DNA of 64,000 bases from assembly GCA_000310025.1 (NCBI GenBank), contig FN649748.1, forward strand, positions 1,092,010 to 1,156,009, read 5' to 3'. Numbering within the stretch: position 1 is the stretch's first letter; every line of letters starts with the position of its first letter. The notes below the pieces were generated by a model. That model was not told the origin of the DNA, did no database searches, and was given only the letters and a program-made list of their open reading frames with translations. The DNA comes from Ectocarpus siliculosus. Its lineage: Eukaryota > Sar > Phaeophyceae > Ectocarpales > Ectocarpaceae. Positions 29,039 to 40,780 of the stretch are shown piece by piece. The translations under genes and the position numbers were made by a program.

Positions 29039-32000
29039 TCCTCTCTTCCTCTCTTCCTCTCTTCCTGTCTGTCCGTCTCTCTGTTCTCTCTCACGCACCC
29101 TTCCGCTCTCCCTCTCCCTCTCTTTCTCTCGACGCCGCGCTGCGCCCCCACCCCTTGCCACCCGGAATCCAAACGCTGCCGAAAACCCTCCAGGAACGCC
29201 CAAGACGAGTACATTACGACGGTGACGCTTCATTCTAGTGGGGGAGACGGGCACTCGTCCTCATCGTCATCTTCTGCTGCCGCCTCGGATGCACTGTAAG
29301 CACGCCCCCCTGAAGACAATGAGGCAGAGAGAACAAACACAGTGGCGTGAAGATGTTCCACTCTCCGTCCCACACGCGGTGTGATAAAGCAGGTGTTGGT
29401 TCCCGAACCTTGGCGTGTTGTTTTTTTTCAGAGGCGTTTTCGTTCCTTTTTTTTTGTCTTGTTGGTCTTCTTGTCGATACCGCTGCATGATAAGCACGTG
29501 GCGGTGCCTTGTCGATGATGGACGGCCTGGGAGAAAATCAACAATGCCCTAATGATATGTGTAGCAGCATGATTCTCAGCGATGGAGGTTCTCGGCAAAC
29601 CAACGACACCACACCATTTTTTCGCTCGCATGCCCCTCCCCGTTTTCAAACAAACCTTACGCTCTACCTGCCCTCGCCAATGGAGGCCGTCGCGATGCGT
29701 GGTGGAGGACTACACCCGGGATGCCTCGGTGATGGGAACGAGGGCGGGCGGCGCGGGAGCGGTGACACTGGTCGCGGTGCGGGATGCGGACAAACTCAAG
29801 TGAGCACGTTCATGTAGGCACCCAGACCATGCATATGTGCATACAGAGACAGCTCAACGCAACTACCGAAAGAGGCGGAGAGATGGCACCCCCCCCCAAA
29901 ACCGACTTTCGATGCTCGGTTGCTCCACCATCAAGATTTATGCCAACACCAAAAATGGTGGCTTTGGAAACATCTCGTCGAGCGGTTTCCCCAAACGTAT
30001 CGGGCTCTTTCCGCATTTACTTTGTTGTGGAGAAGCGAGCAATCGGCAATCGTCCGTAAAAATAATCATATCATATCGTGCACCACCTCATTTTGTGGGA
30101 CAATGAGCAAAATACTTTCGCAAACCAAATATGTGCTTTGGCTGGAGGGCAGGGCTCGGGCAGGTTCTCAGAATGATATGTTTCACAAGGTTGTTTTCTG
30201 TACGGCTGCTGCTGTTCGTTTGTTCGCTCCTGCTTGCGTCGTCTGTCGAGAGTCCCAAGCGTGGTCTTTCGGTGGTTTGTTGATCGATCGAGGTTGGAGG
30301 TTGATTTGCGTCTGCGGTGTTCGGAACTGTGTGTGTGGGAACGCTGTGCCCCTCCCTCCCTGCTGAATTCACTCAAAGATCCCACACCCGCCCATGTTCC
30401 GCTCCAGCTGCTGTGCTGCATGTACCTGTAACAGTACAACGTTCCCCACTACTTGGGATATTATTGAACCACAGCGCTACGAAACTACGTAGCAGGAGGG
30501 CCGCTGCTGTGAACCCTGTGCCCCCCCCCCGGTCACTATTTTCTCTACCCGCTTGCTGCTGCCGGTGCTACTGCTACTGCTGCTGCAGGTCCTTTCGATC
30601 GTACCTGGCAGGGCGAAAGAAGGCCGGCGTCGTCAAGCTGCCGGGGGGTGGGCGCCTCATGCTGCTCCCGACAGTAGCAGACCCAGGAGATGTCTCGGGT
30701 GAGAGCATCGTCGGGTTGATACAACAGCAACAACGTGGCGGTGGCGCGGTCCTAGCCAGGTCTCCTGCTGCCGCGGTGAGCTATTTGGCCGTCCTACGCA
30801 GGCGTGTGTTTGGCGCTGAGCAACAACGATAATTGAAGAAGGTTGAAGAGTAGAACGTGTGGAACACGTTGTGGATGCTCGTTTTTTTCTGTGGCCCAGG
30901 TGGCCGGGGCTGAGCGATTTCAACTCCCGCTTCTTGGTCGTCTTTCGCCCACGCAAGTTATTGTCTTGTGCATGTTGTTGCTTGCGGGTATCGCATGTAT
31001 TCCTGGTGAAATTTCAGGTAACTAGTTGGTCGTGGATCTCTCCCGTGGACTCGACAACGGCAAGGCACCCACTTGGGGCTTTCAGCCCCGACTCACTGCT
31101 GTCGTAGCCTCCGTGTTGTCTGCCTTGGATAGGTCGCATTTGTTTCAGCGCCAACTCTTGAGTGCCATACGTGCGCCTCCCATCCCACGCACCTCCCTCT
31201 GCCTCATGCAGGTACTTGCACAGGCCCTGCACTGTTGTATGATGGGATCTTTGGCCTCGATCCCCCATGTGCCTGTTACTGCGCTCATTGCCATGGCTCT
31301 GCTTGTTTGTCGTGTGGCTCCAGACACAGGCACCCCCGCTGCTGCCGCCGCAGCAGCCTTATTCTTTGGCATACAGCAATAGCTCCAATACGCCAGCGCC
31401 CCCGCCGCCACGGGCTGCATCGAGTAGTAGAAACAGTGTTAGTAGTAGTGGGGGTGGTGGTGCTAGTGGTGGCGGCAGCGGCGGCGGCGAAGAAAAGGAG
31501 CCGGCAGCATCGCTCGGAGGTTTCTTGGGGTCGCTGATGGGCAGCATGGACCAGACTCACAAAAGCGTGGCCGGAACGGCAGCGGGTGAGCGCGAGCGGC
31601 ACAGTGTTATTATGTGGTTTTGACAGCTCTTCAGCTCTTCAGCTCTTCAGTTGAGATATCCCCGGCCGTTCAAATGTGTTTGTGTCGCACTTCTGGGGTC
31701 GAACAAATCCCCGTTGGGGAATAGCCCTCCAAAGCCTTGCCCCCAATTGTGGCGCAGGTGACCAATATTCCTTGCTTCTCCCGGCCCCAAGGAAACAAAA
31801 CTAGCAAAAAGGACCCTCACCTAATCCATGCAACCCCCCTCCTCCTCCCGCACAAACCCTCCCCGAAATGAAACAAGTGGACAGAGCGAACCGGGCGCAG
31901 GATCAGGCAATCAAGCAGCGCGTTTCGAACTTCGAAGCGGAAGTGCGAGAGAAGATAGCAGTTTTTTCGACGAACCCCGAAGCCATCTCTCACACCTTCC

Positions 32001-32891
32001 CCCACGTCGAGAAGAGCCTTCGGTCGATACAGTGAGTGTCAGTGGATTTTTTTTCTTCTATCCCATGATTGTTTCACTTCGCGACTACTGGTGTTGTTGG
32101 GTGTTGTTGTTGGTGCGGTACAGTCTGTCAAGTGCACGATAACAAACCTTGCCTCTACGTATTGTGTCTGAGATATCGGACATTCCCTTTCTAGTCCCAG
32201 AAATTGGTGCAGGGCTTTCGTTTTGTACCACAATGGGCTCCCAGGTAAACGGCAAGATAACGTTGTGAATTCGGCCGAAGGTGCTTGATGCCGTGGCCAC
32301 AGTGGCCAATGAGTACCAAGAAGATGACCAGGGAGGCTGGCATCTATGCTCCTCGACGGCTCCCCCATGTGGGGGAACGCCGTGGAGTACTAGGTCTTTT
32401 CTTTCTGTTTTCGCCGTTCTGCAGTGATATGACCGCTATCGTTTCATTCCGGTCTGTGAGATGGACGCGGAATGACAAAGAAAATGAGCGCACGAATGTC
32501 GGAAAAGTACCAGTGGCATTTTTTCAGAACGACGAAAATCACTTGACCAAACACACGAAACTCACTGCTTCTTTTACTTTGCTGCTTCCCTGACCTTACA
32601 TTTTCACCATGTCTGGGGCATTAGGCACAGTCTCGCAGAAGACTTTGATGGCATCACCACAAGAACAGAGGGAGAGTTGGACGATAGACGTGTGGTTTTG
32701 TACAAGCTGGGCTACGAGCCGCCAGAGGAGGAGGTCCAGGTGGACGCGCAGGTAAGGTCGGACCATCATGATCACGGGCTTGGAGGGTGAAATCCTTGAT
32801 TGTTGTTGTCATTGCTGTTGCGGGGATGTGTTGTTGCTGTAGTTGTTGTTGTTGTTGTTGTTGTTCTTCTTCTTGCTTTGTTTGCATTACA

Positions 32892-32929
<38 letters not shown>

Positions 32930-33517
32930 TGTTGTTTGACGTCATCGCTAATGTTGCTGTTGCTGTTGCTGTTGTTCTCGATGGTGTCGTTGTTGATATG
33001 GCGTTGGGCTCCTCCAGTTTGGTGGAACCTTCCTGAGAGGACAATGAATATACGGCATCGTTTTTTTTTTTAAGTACAACCTCAACCCCGACAAGGGGCG
33101 GGGATGAATAGAATCAACGCACTCCCTGACAATTCCGCATGGTGAAAGCGCCAACAGCTCCCGAACGTTGTCGGTGACTCTGTAGAGCATACTAGAACAG
33201 GGAAAGAGCGACATGTCTCGGACGTAGTAATGGCTCAGCGGTAAATCGGCTGTAGAACATTCATACCCTCCCGCGTCCAACCGCGCATCACAAACCAGGT
33301 CCACATTGGTCTCGCTAGAAATACCTTGTCTTCGGCCTCTTCGGTGAGCGCAGCGCCAATGCCCGCGCTCGGCGGTAGCGCCGGCGCCGGCGCCAACGCG
33401 GGCGGAGGCGGCGACGTCGGCAGCGCCGACTTGGTGCGGATCGGCACCGTCGTGAAGGACCGGCGGACGGTTCAGGACATCGAGGAAGAATCGAGAAAAC
33501 GGCGCCGTCACTGTTGA
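28577..33517 (+). CDS. SPOC-like domain protein fused to a SPAG7-type R3H domain
   Basis: Phase-compatible exons: (28577-28613, tentative first), (28837-28911, tentative), 29194-29295, ~29689-29800, 30589-30775, 31330-31585, 31878-32031, 32625-32751 and 33299-33517. The middle exons give VEDYTRDASVMGTR, DADKLKSFRSYLAGRKKAGV and VKLPGGGRLMLLPTVAD, resembling the C-terminal half of a SPOC domain. After a Pro/Ser/Gly linker comes LGGFLGSLMGSMDQTHKSVA, then HVEKSLRSIQHSLAEDFDG containing the R-x3-H signature, then DDRRVVLYKLGYEPPEEE. The end is KDRRTVQDIEEESRKRRRHC. The last four exons match SPAG7 in order, so that part is secure. SPOC proteins bind phosphopeptides and R3H domains bind single-stranded nucleic acid, which suggests nuclear RNA work (inferred). 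The 5' exons and the SPOC call are less certain. It could be two genes if the 30775/31330 splice is not used. Confidence 0.65.
28998..29130. repeat. CT-rich tract acting as polypyrimidine region
   Basis: A CT/TTCC run directly upstream of the acceptor CCTCCAG at 29193 of the SPOC-R3H gene. Ser/Leu-rich frames across it are artefacts. Confidence 0.8.
32835..32965. repeat. (TTG)n and (CTG)n microsatellites
   Basis: TTG units at ~32838-32866 and CTG/TTG units at ~32892-32936, in the last intron of the SPOC-R3H gene. Confidence 0.9.
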
Positions 33518-34835
33518 TTTTTTTTTTTGCACCATCCATTTGTTGATGCGAGGTTGGCATCGTACCTCGCGGTTGAATCAAATCAAAGTTCAATTGGTGC
33601 TGTTTTTCGTCGGGCTTTGGTAAAGACGTATCCCTCTGTTGCTTGGCAGCATCGCAGTGTTTAGTGTTCAAACTGGCGTTGTCTGTCGCCTGTGGGCTTT
33701 GTGCTCGCGAAACAGCCACCGGAGGGTGGAACGTAACATGACGCTGTCGGGACTTGTTCCCTTCAATGCCTGGTGCTACAAACTCAGATGCAGGTCATCC
33801 TTCTTACACTGCCGACCAAGGGTCAAAACAACACCGCGAATCTCTGGCAGAACAGCAGCCGGATACCTCTTGTACACCCAACGCGCACAAGTAAAGGCAA
33901 GGCAACACACTTGACCCCTGAGCTTTGGCACGAAATGCAACATCAAACAGGAATTATGGCACGCGCCGACGAAGACACGGGCCACCACAAGTCTTGAGTG
34001 CGAAATCAATGCCAGACGCAACCTGGACCAATGTTTCCCCTCTCGCGCCAGACGTGTCAGCTCGAGAATCGTGGAATGAAAAAAGACTAGTGTTACCCGA
34101 CCTCGAACAAGTACGGTGGCACGGAAACAGGGCTAACTGGAAAAGTCGTCCAACCCCAGAACAATCTGGCAGCACAGTTGGTTTCGTTTTCTCATAGGAT
34201 GGAGCATCGGGGGCAAATAACAAGAGGGCGAAGGTACCGGTCTCCGTTCCATGCCCGTCGAGTCTAACCCACTGGGAAAAAAAAAATTAAGATGGTTTCA
34301 GCTCCTTTACCACTGCTGCTGCTGCAGCTGCTGCTGCTGCTGCTGCACTACAACGTTGCTGTTTTCTCTTTTGGAATGAAATGCATCAACTGGAGAGCCA
34401 GCAACAGCCGAATGATCCGTCACAGCATTCAACCCTCGAGTGCAAAGGGTGCTGGAAGAAAGCCAACAAGAAGCTCCGTGTGCTCAAATATTTCCCGTCC
34501 AGCACACTCACCTCCTGCAAACGCCCAACAACCCTCATTCTTCTCTGAGAATTGCAAACTCATGATGCTAAGTGCCGAACCTAAGGGAGAACAACAACAG
34601 GCAAACAAAACACATCGGTTGGGAGGCTGCCCAACAAAATAAAACATCTGCACACAGCACACGCACAACCGATATGGTAACGTACGTCACGCTAGCCACC
34701 AGCAGTCGTACATGACCTTGTTCTTTGGCATGAGTGCAACTTCCAAGCGGTGTTGTGGAGAAAATCTAACGACACATCTGCCGAGCGCAAAATCAGTTTA
34801 AAATGAAACAAGAACATCTACAAACGGCTACCGCT

Positions 34836-36188
34836 CTAGGTGCCGGTGGAGAAGCTCTGTCCCCCCTCCCCACCCCCAGACATGCCGTTGGATCCATTGA
34901 AGGCACTGTCGTCTCCCTCTCCTTCCCCCTCGCCCACTCCCTCCCTCTTCTTCGACTTTTTCCCGCGTTTTCCCCTCCTGGTCTTCTGGCGCGGCCCTGA
35001 GCGTTTGTCGTCCCCCTGTTCCTGTACGCTCGCCTGTGCGTTCGTCTGTGCGCTCGCCTGTGCGCTCGCCTGTGCGCTCGCCTGTGCCCTCGCCAATTTA
35101 TCCAGCCAATCCGTGTACAGGGGGGCCACGAGCGGCTCTGTTCCCCACACCCTGGTGGACTCCACGACGCTCTCGTGGATCCGGTACAAGATCCCGTGCA
35201 TCTCGTCCGCTTCGTAAGCCGCGTTCTCGACGATAAGGAGGCGAGATCCGAGATAATCGATGTCGCTCTTGACGTTGTTGAGCTTGGCCGTATGGTCCAG
35301 GGACGACGGCGACACCGTCGCGGCACCCGCCCCGTCGCCGCAGGACGCCGCCGCCGGCCTGCCCTCCGCGAAGCACTCCTGCATCTCCCGCTGCACCCTC
35401 GCCACCCGCTCGTTCGTCTTATCCTGCTTCTCGGCGATGGAGCGGGTGAGCTCGGCTACCGCCGCCTTCTCCTTGGCTGCAGCGTCGTCGGCTGCCTCCC
35501 CCGCAACGGCGTTGTCGGCAGCTTGCTCCTTCAGGCGGAGGACGTCGTCACAGACGGCGGCGACGGTTGCCGCGCACTTCTCCTCGCGAACGGCCATGGC
35601 GCCCTCCTGCGAAGCGACGGCGGCGGCTAGCGCGCCCCCAAGCCTGCTCCCCATGCCGTCGAGCTTCCTCTTCCACCACGCCTCCCGATGCCGCTGCATT
35701 GCCTGCACCGTCCCCATCTCTTCCTCGAGGGCCTGGGTGACCTGGCTCTGGAAGGCGAGCCCAATCTTTGTCTCCGAGGCAGCGATGCCCGCGGCGACGA
35801 CATCATCGATGGCGGCGGTAAGCAATCCCATGAAACGGTCCACGTCATCGTTCTCAACTCCCACCCCCCCGCCGTCGAAGAGGCTGTCGAAAGCCAGTCG
35901 CACCTTCTCGAACCTGCGGTCGCCATCCGTGCCCTGGGAGTTGGCACGGTTCCCCGGCCGCGTCGGGTGAGCGCCGCCCACGGACCTTGGGCTGGTGCCG
36001 TCAACGCCGGAATCATGGACACGCTCACACCGCCTCTTGTTCTCCTTGTCGAACAGGCGGTCGACCCCCCCCTCCAAGACAGCTCCGGCAAGCAGCATCA
36101 GACGCCGACTGAGGGTGAGCAACAGCCAGAAGCAGCCTAGCACCGCACACAGCGCGACCACCGAGCAGATGCTGGACCAGCTCGCCAT
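34836..36188 (-). CDS. Single-pass membrane coiled-coil protein, 450 aa, intronless
   Basis: One uninterrupted frame. The N terminus has a hydrophobic segment (about residues 6-35, CSVVALCAVLGCFWLLLTLS) followed by Arg-Arg, so it is a signal anchor or membrane helix. Residues ~95-300 are Ala/Glu/Lys-rich and predicted coiled coil, with runs such as VRLAFDSLFD and KQDKTNERVARVQREMQE. Around residue 370 there is a tandem AQAS repeat, mirrored in the DNA as GCTCGCCTGTGC units (~35030-35095). The tail is a Lys/Arg tract (KTRRGKRGKKSKKREG) followed by Gly/Glu acidic repeats. No family was recognised. The start is the first ATG, immediately before the membrane segment. It converges with the SPOC-R3H gene (stop at 33517). 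High GC and even codon use support coding. Confidence 0.75.
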   Translation of the reverse strand: MASWSSICSVVALCAVLGCFWLLLTLSRRLMLLAGAVLEGGVDRLFDKENKRRCERVHDSGVDGTSPRSVGGAHPTRPGNRANSQGTDGDRRFEKVRLAFDSLFDGGGVGVENDDVDRFMGLLTAAIDDVVAAGIAASETKIGLAFQSQVTQALEEEMGTVQAMQRHREAWWKRKLDGMGSRLGGALAAAVASQEGAMAVREEKCAATVAAVCDDVLRLKEQAADNAVAGEAADDAAAKEKAAVAELTRSIAEKQDKTNERVARVQREMQECFAEGRPAAASCGDGAGAATVSPSSLDHTAKLNNVKSDIDYLGSRLLIVENAAYEADEMHGILYRIHESVVESTRVWGTEPLVAPLYTDWLDKLARAQASAQASAQASAQTNAQASVQEQGDDKRSGPRQKTRRGKRGKKSKKREGVGEGEGEGDDSAFNGSNGMSGGGEGGQSFSTGT

Positions 36189-39100
36189 CTCGGGAAACCG
36201 CGAGCTCTCCCGCTGGCGAAGAGTCTCTCCGTGACGCTCGGGACAGAAATTCGCTGTCTATTTACGTTTGGGAGAAATGAAAGTCATGGGGGGAGAAAGG
36301 GGAGGGGTCGAAGCAGATCCTGGATGTCGGACAGCCGACACGCGTATTGAAGCAACAATAAACGATATGCATTATATTTCGTTAAGATTGAGAGGCTCGG
36401 ATTTTTTCGACCAGGCTACAGTACTTCTAAGTGAGAAAATATGATTCAAGAAACACAGCTCAGCGGTGGATCCTATGTAGACTAAATTCGATATAACAGC
36501 CTGTGTGCTCGACTGTGGAAATGAAGTAATAAACTGAGCCTCAAACCGATATTCATGTTTCTTATCTCCGGGCCCGTGCTGTACAGTAAGTACATAATCG
36601 CTATCGAATATGTCAAAGTCAACTCATGAGTGCTCGATAAAACAGACGCCGAACTCACGAGCGATTGTACGCAACAGAAGTACAAGTCAATCCTGTATTT
36701 GGCGTTTGGTGCGTGTGTGCTCAGTTTTATTGTAGAACACACTGCTGTGCCATGCTTCCCTAGAGTTATGACGACATATTGGCAGCAGTGCTGAGAAAGG
36801 CGTCACGCAAAAGCTGCCAGCGGAATAGCGCACGCATCGTCAAGAACGAGCCTAATGATATTCTACACTACACTGCTGTTATTGCACCGAAGGTCGGCCC
36901 AATGCGTGGCAAACAACATAGTCTATTTATTGGCTCCAGATCAAACAGCGGACACGCATTGTGGGAGATATTCATGCTCTTTCAAGCAGCTCTTTTCAAC
37001 CAGCAGCCTCGTGTGAGAGCGGAGTACATTCGATGTACGGGAAGAGCAGTACAGGTTTACGGGAGCTTCGTGCACACCTGCAATCTAACCAACGCCTACG
37101 GGGATCGCTCCCGTCTCTCGTTTCGGGTACCCTGCCCTCTTTGGTTCCCTCACAAAAGCACACCTCTGCCCACACGAAACACACCTACACACGCACCTGA
37201 TCCCTGATCCTCTTGCCCCTTTCCGCTTGCTCGGCTCTTTCCCCTCTCCCGCTCAAGATTGCGTCTTGTCCTCCCGTGCCCAACAGGATCGATCGGCGGA
37301 GGTTCTCCGAAGAGAGCCGGCAGCCGGGCTTCGATCCTGGTGTGCCCTCGCAAGAACACCCACTCTCTCCGTCCGCTCAAAGTGATGGGCCAAAAAGGCG
37401 GGGAGATGGGGGTGACACGGGGGACGCCCTCTCCAGGATCCGCCCCGGTTCTATCTTAACGCTTCCAAAGGGGTTTCGAAACCGTTACGCAAAGCCGGTG
37501 GCGTAAAGAGGCACCACCACGAGCAGCTTCGACGAGAAGAAGACGTACCCACGTGACCATCATCTCCGATCAACAACCGACACGAGGGGTCCCAACACAT
37601 TTGCTGGCGACATTCTATTCATTCTCAACCTTCTCTTCCGCGATACATCTCATTGATGAAGTTCCTTGAGCTCGTTCCATCGCTCCCACGAGCACGGGCG
37701 CTGCGGCGTGGCTGTGGCTGTGGATCGGATGGTCGTCTCGTACGAAGGGGCCCTACAGAAGCTATCAATTTCCACTTCACCCCCCATTCAAACCATTTCG
37801 CGGGCCCGACACATATCTCCGGAGATTGTTCGTCAACCACCATGCTGAATGCTGCTGCTGCTCTGCTGGCATCGACCCATCCATGTCTCTTGCTATCCCT
37901 GCTTGGTGTCAATGGGCGCTGAGGGGATGGAGACATGGACCAGCTCCAGGCACTGTTGTTCATGTATATGGAAATCAAAACGAACTCTCTGTCTCCCGTT
38001 GGGATCGTCACAACCCTACGTACATGTACCCATCACCCATTACGTTCCGGGAGACAGGGTGCTCTTGGGAACGCATGTTGTGCGGTGCATTGTATTCAGG
38101 ATTTCCGGCGAGACACGCAGAACCAATTTTGTCAGGAGTAGTATATTCTTGTGTGAGGCAATGTAGCATGTGACATCATGTATCAGACCTTCCGCTAGTC
38201 AGTGTTTGGTTGTGAGTTCTCAGGGGCACACACTCAGTTCATCTGTGTGTCTATATCTATGTGCCCTTGAATAAAATTGGGCCGAAGTCCCAGGGGGAGA
38301 TTCAGGGAATCCATGATCCTCGAGTTGGTCGATCCGCGGTGCACTGACTGTTGGACAGTATGTCTCCCTCCCCCCACAAGCCACCGCATCTGCTTGTGTT
38401 TCACTAGTCTATTCCTCCTGTTTGGTGAGTACACACTTTATATATTGATGAATTGATGAAACTGCTGTATGTAGGCGTACCTCGGCTAGACAAACATTTG
38501 AGGAGAGGGAGATGGCTCCTAACAGGGGAAGAAATATCGCACGGCGTGGCGCTTTTCGCATTCGGGTTCGATGTCTCGACAGCTTTGGGCACAACCCCCG
38601 ACTATCGGCCAATGATTTCCGTCATGGGTACCCCATCCTCGTAGCCCTTTCCCCGGCACCGACAATATCGTTGCGAGAGAGGACAGGAAGAGGTACAGGA
38701 AATACAAGCGGTGGAAGAGGTGGGGCGGGGAGGGAGACAACAGGTCGGCGGCTTGATAGATAGGCATCAGAGTCACAGGGTAACGGGGGCGCCACGAACG
38801 CCAACACAGCCTTCCGAGAGAGGTGCGAGTCAACTTATTCCCGTGGGTGGTTCTATCAAAGTTCACATGATCATTCCACAATTCCGTTGGGACAAAAACC
38901 CACACGAATGGGCGCCGTGAAAAAATCACCAAGAATTTGAGTGTGAGGAAAGGAGCCTAGCACGTCGTCGTGCGTTCTTGGAGGCAGTGTGAATTTAATC
39001 ATGGCATTGATTGATGAAATAAAACAAATCCTCCGGAGCTATACTACTCGCAGACACCAACACTGTTCTCAGATACTCTCCTGTTTCGCAAAAGCATGCC

Positions 39101-40780
39101 TTTGAAATATTCAGAAGTGGGGCAGAGGGAGACGGAAAGAGAGAGAAATGCAGTCTCAGATGTGGAAGTGAGTTCGTGCAGCATACAAATACAATATATA
39201 TGTGGCGTAGGGACTCATAACGGCCGCCCTCGACACGACGCTACTGGTCCATCTCAGGGAAATGGAATACCGCCGAAAAGGGGTGTAAGTTAAGGTTTTG
39301 GTTAGTTTTTCTGGGTTCTCCAATGAAAGAATCGTCGCTTTTACGATTGCTGCCGCGTACCAGACGTCGAAAGACACGTGGCGTCAGCCAAACGTTGAGT
39401 CGAGAACAATGGACACTTTCGGATTCCACACGGTACACAGAGTTTGAGTTTGGGTTTCGAAGAGCTATGGCTGATCCGTAAATATTCGAAGAGCTCCAAG
39501 CTGACGCTAGTGCCGTTGAGCGCGTGTCGTGCCGGCGGGATCTTCCTCGCTAGGACACAGAAAATATCAATCGAGGCGATTGGAATGAAAAACACAATAC
39601 CGTAGTTGAAGCAAATGCATATGTCGAAAGTCTTATTCTTTTTTTTGCCCGTGGTTCCCTGCCGCACCCCCTCCCCTGCTCGAAGATAGTCAACATCGCA
39701 CAACCGACGCCCACCATCGGAATGGATTGTGCCCGAAAACGTCGCCTGCGCAAGACGAGAAGCACAAATTCCAGGGCCATCGCTGCTCATGTCAGATGAG
39801 GCGGACTTCTTCCTCGACGAAGGTATCCTCTTCTAGGAAAACGAACCGTGTTTCCAAACGTGGTCCACAGCCCTTCCGGGATCCCTTGAGCACTTTCACT
39901 TTTACTATGCAGGAAATATAGTTGAACGCTTGCTGACGCCTCTTGATAGTCCAACTCCACAAATGCCGGCATGGTGCGAGCCGGACGACATTTACCTCAA
40001 GGTCCTACAAGCGAAAGCGACAACTCCTTGGGAAAACACCCCAAACAGCTACACTCCGAAACGAAAACGCTAGTTAAAGGAAGGGCCTGGGCATACTGTA
40101 CTTGCATTGGACGCAACTTTCAATCTTCCTGTACTAGGCGTAAAACCTTGGACGCAGGTGTCAACCTCCCCGGCCTTTTACCATTTCGAGCGGCACTCTA
40201 GCGTATCTCAGACATATGTGCGGATAGGAGTTCGCCTGAAAAACGCACATGCCTGAACAGCCAATCTCACATGGCTACACATTTGTTCATGCCGTAAGCA
40301 CCTGGCATGCCGTTGCACATACATGTATCATTAAAATGAACTACCCAAAAGCGACACCGAGAAACCCATGACCCTCTCCTTGCTGGCTACAACGCGTACT
40401 TTTTTCGAAGCCGAAGTCAACCCATTAGACTACAACCCATCAGGGTTGATTTCGGCGTCGAAAAAAGTTAGTCGTGAGATGCTATTTGTCCCGCGGCCAC
40501 TTCTTGATGTATCAGCATACCCAGTGTTTGGGTCATCCGAAACACATTGTCAACCAACTTCCCACAACGGCAACTACAATGGCACAGAGAAGAGATACGA
40601 GGGCCGACTCGACATACGGGCGGTGTCAATGGCGTAATATCACGTCTGACGCCGCCGGTAATCGACCCACTCGCTCGCATCTCTTCGAAGTGTCCTCTCG
40701 TCGCCAGGCAAAGCTCTCAACCTTGCGTGAGGGGCCAACACGGCCCGTTGTTCGCGACCTTCGCGAGCGCCCGTCATACG
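36189..40780. other. Intergenic region, no supportable gene
   Basis: 4.6 kb between the start of the membrane coiled-coil gene and the stop of the DUF3638 gene. Open frames are short (under ~145 codons), lack recognisable motifs and are not joined by convincing splice sites. The plus frame at ~37285-37506, ending RIRPGSILTLPKGFRNRYAK, has an AACAG acceptor-like start and is the best weak candidate for an exon. No large repeats were noticed. Confidence 0.5.

Noticed and set aside
28616-29254. 212-residue minus frame
   Set aside because: Driven by the GA/CT tract and lying opposite exons of the SPOC-R3H gene.
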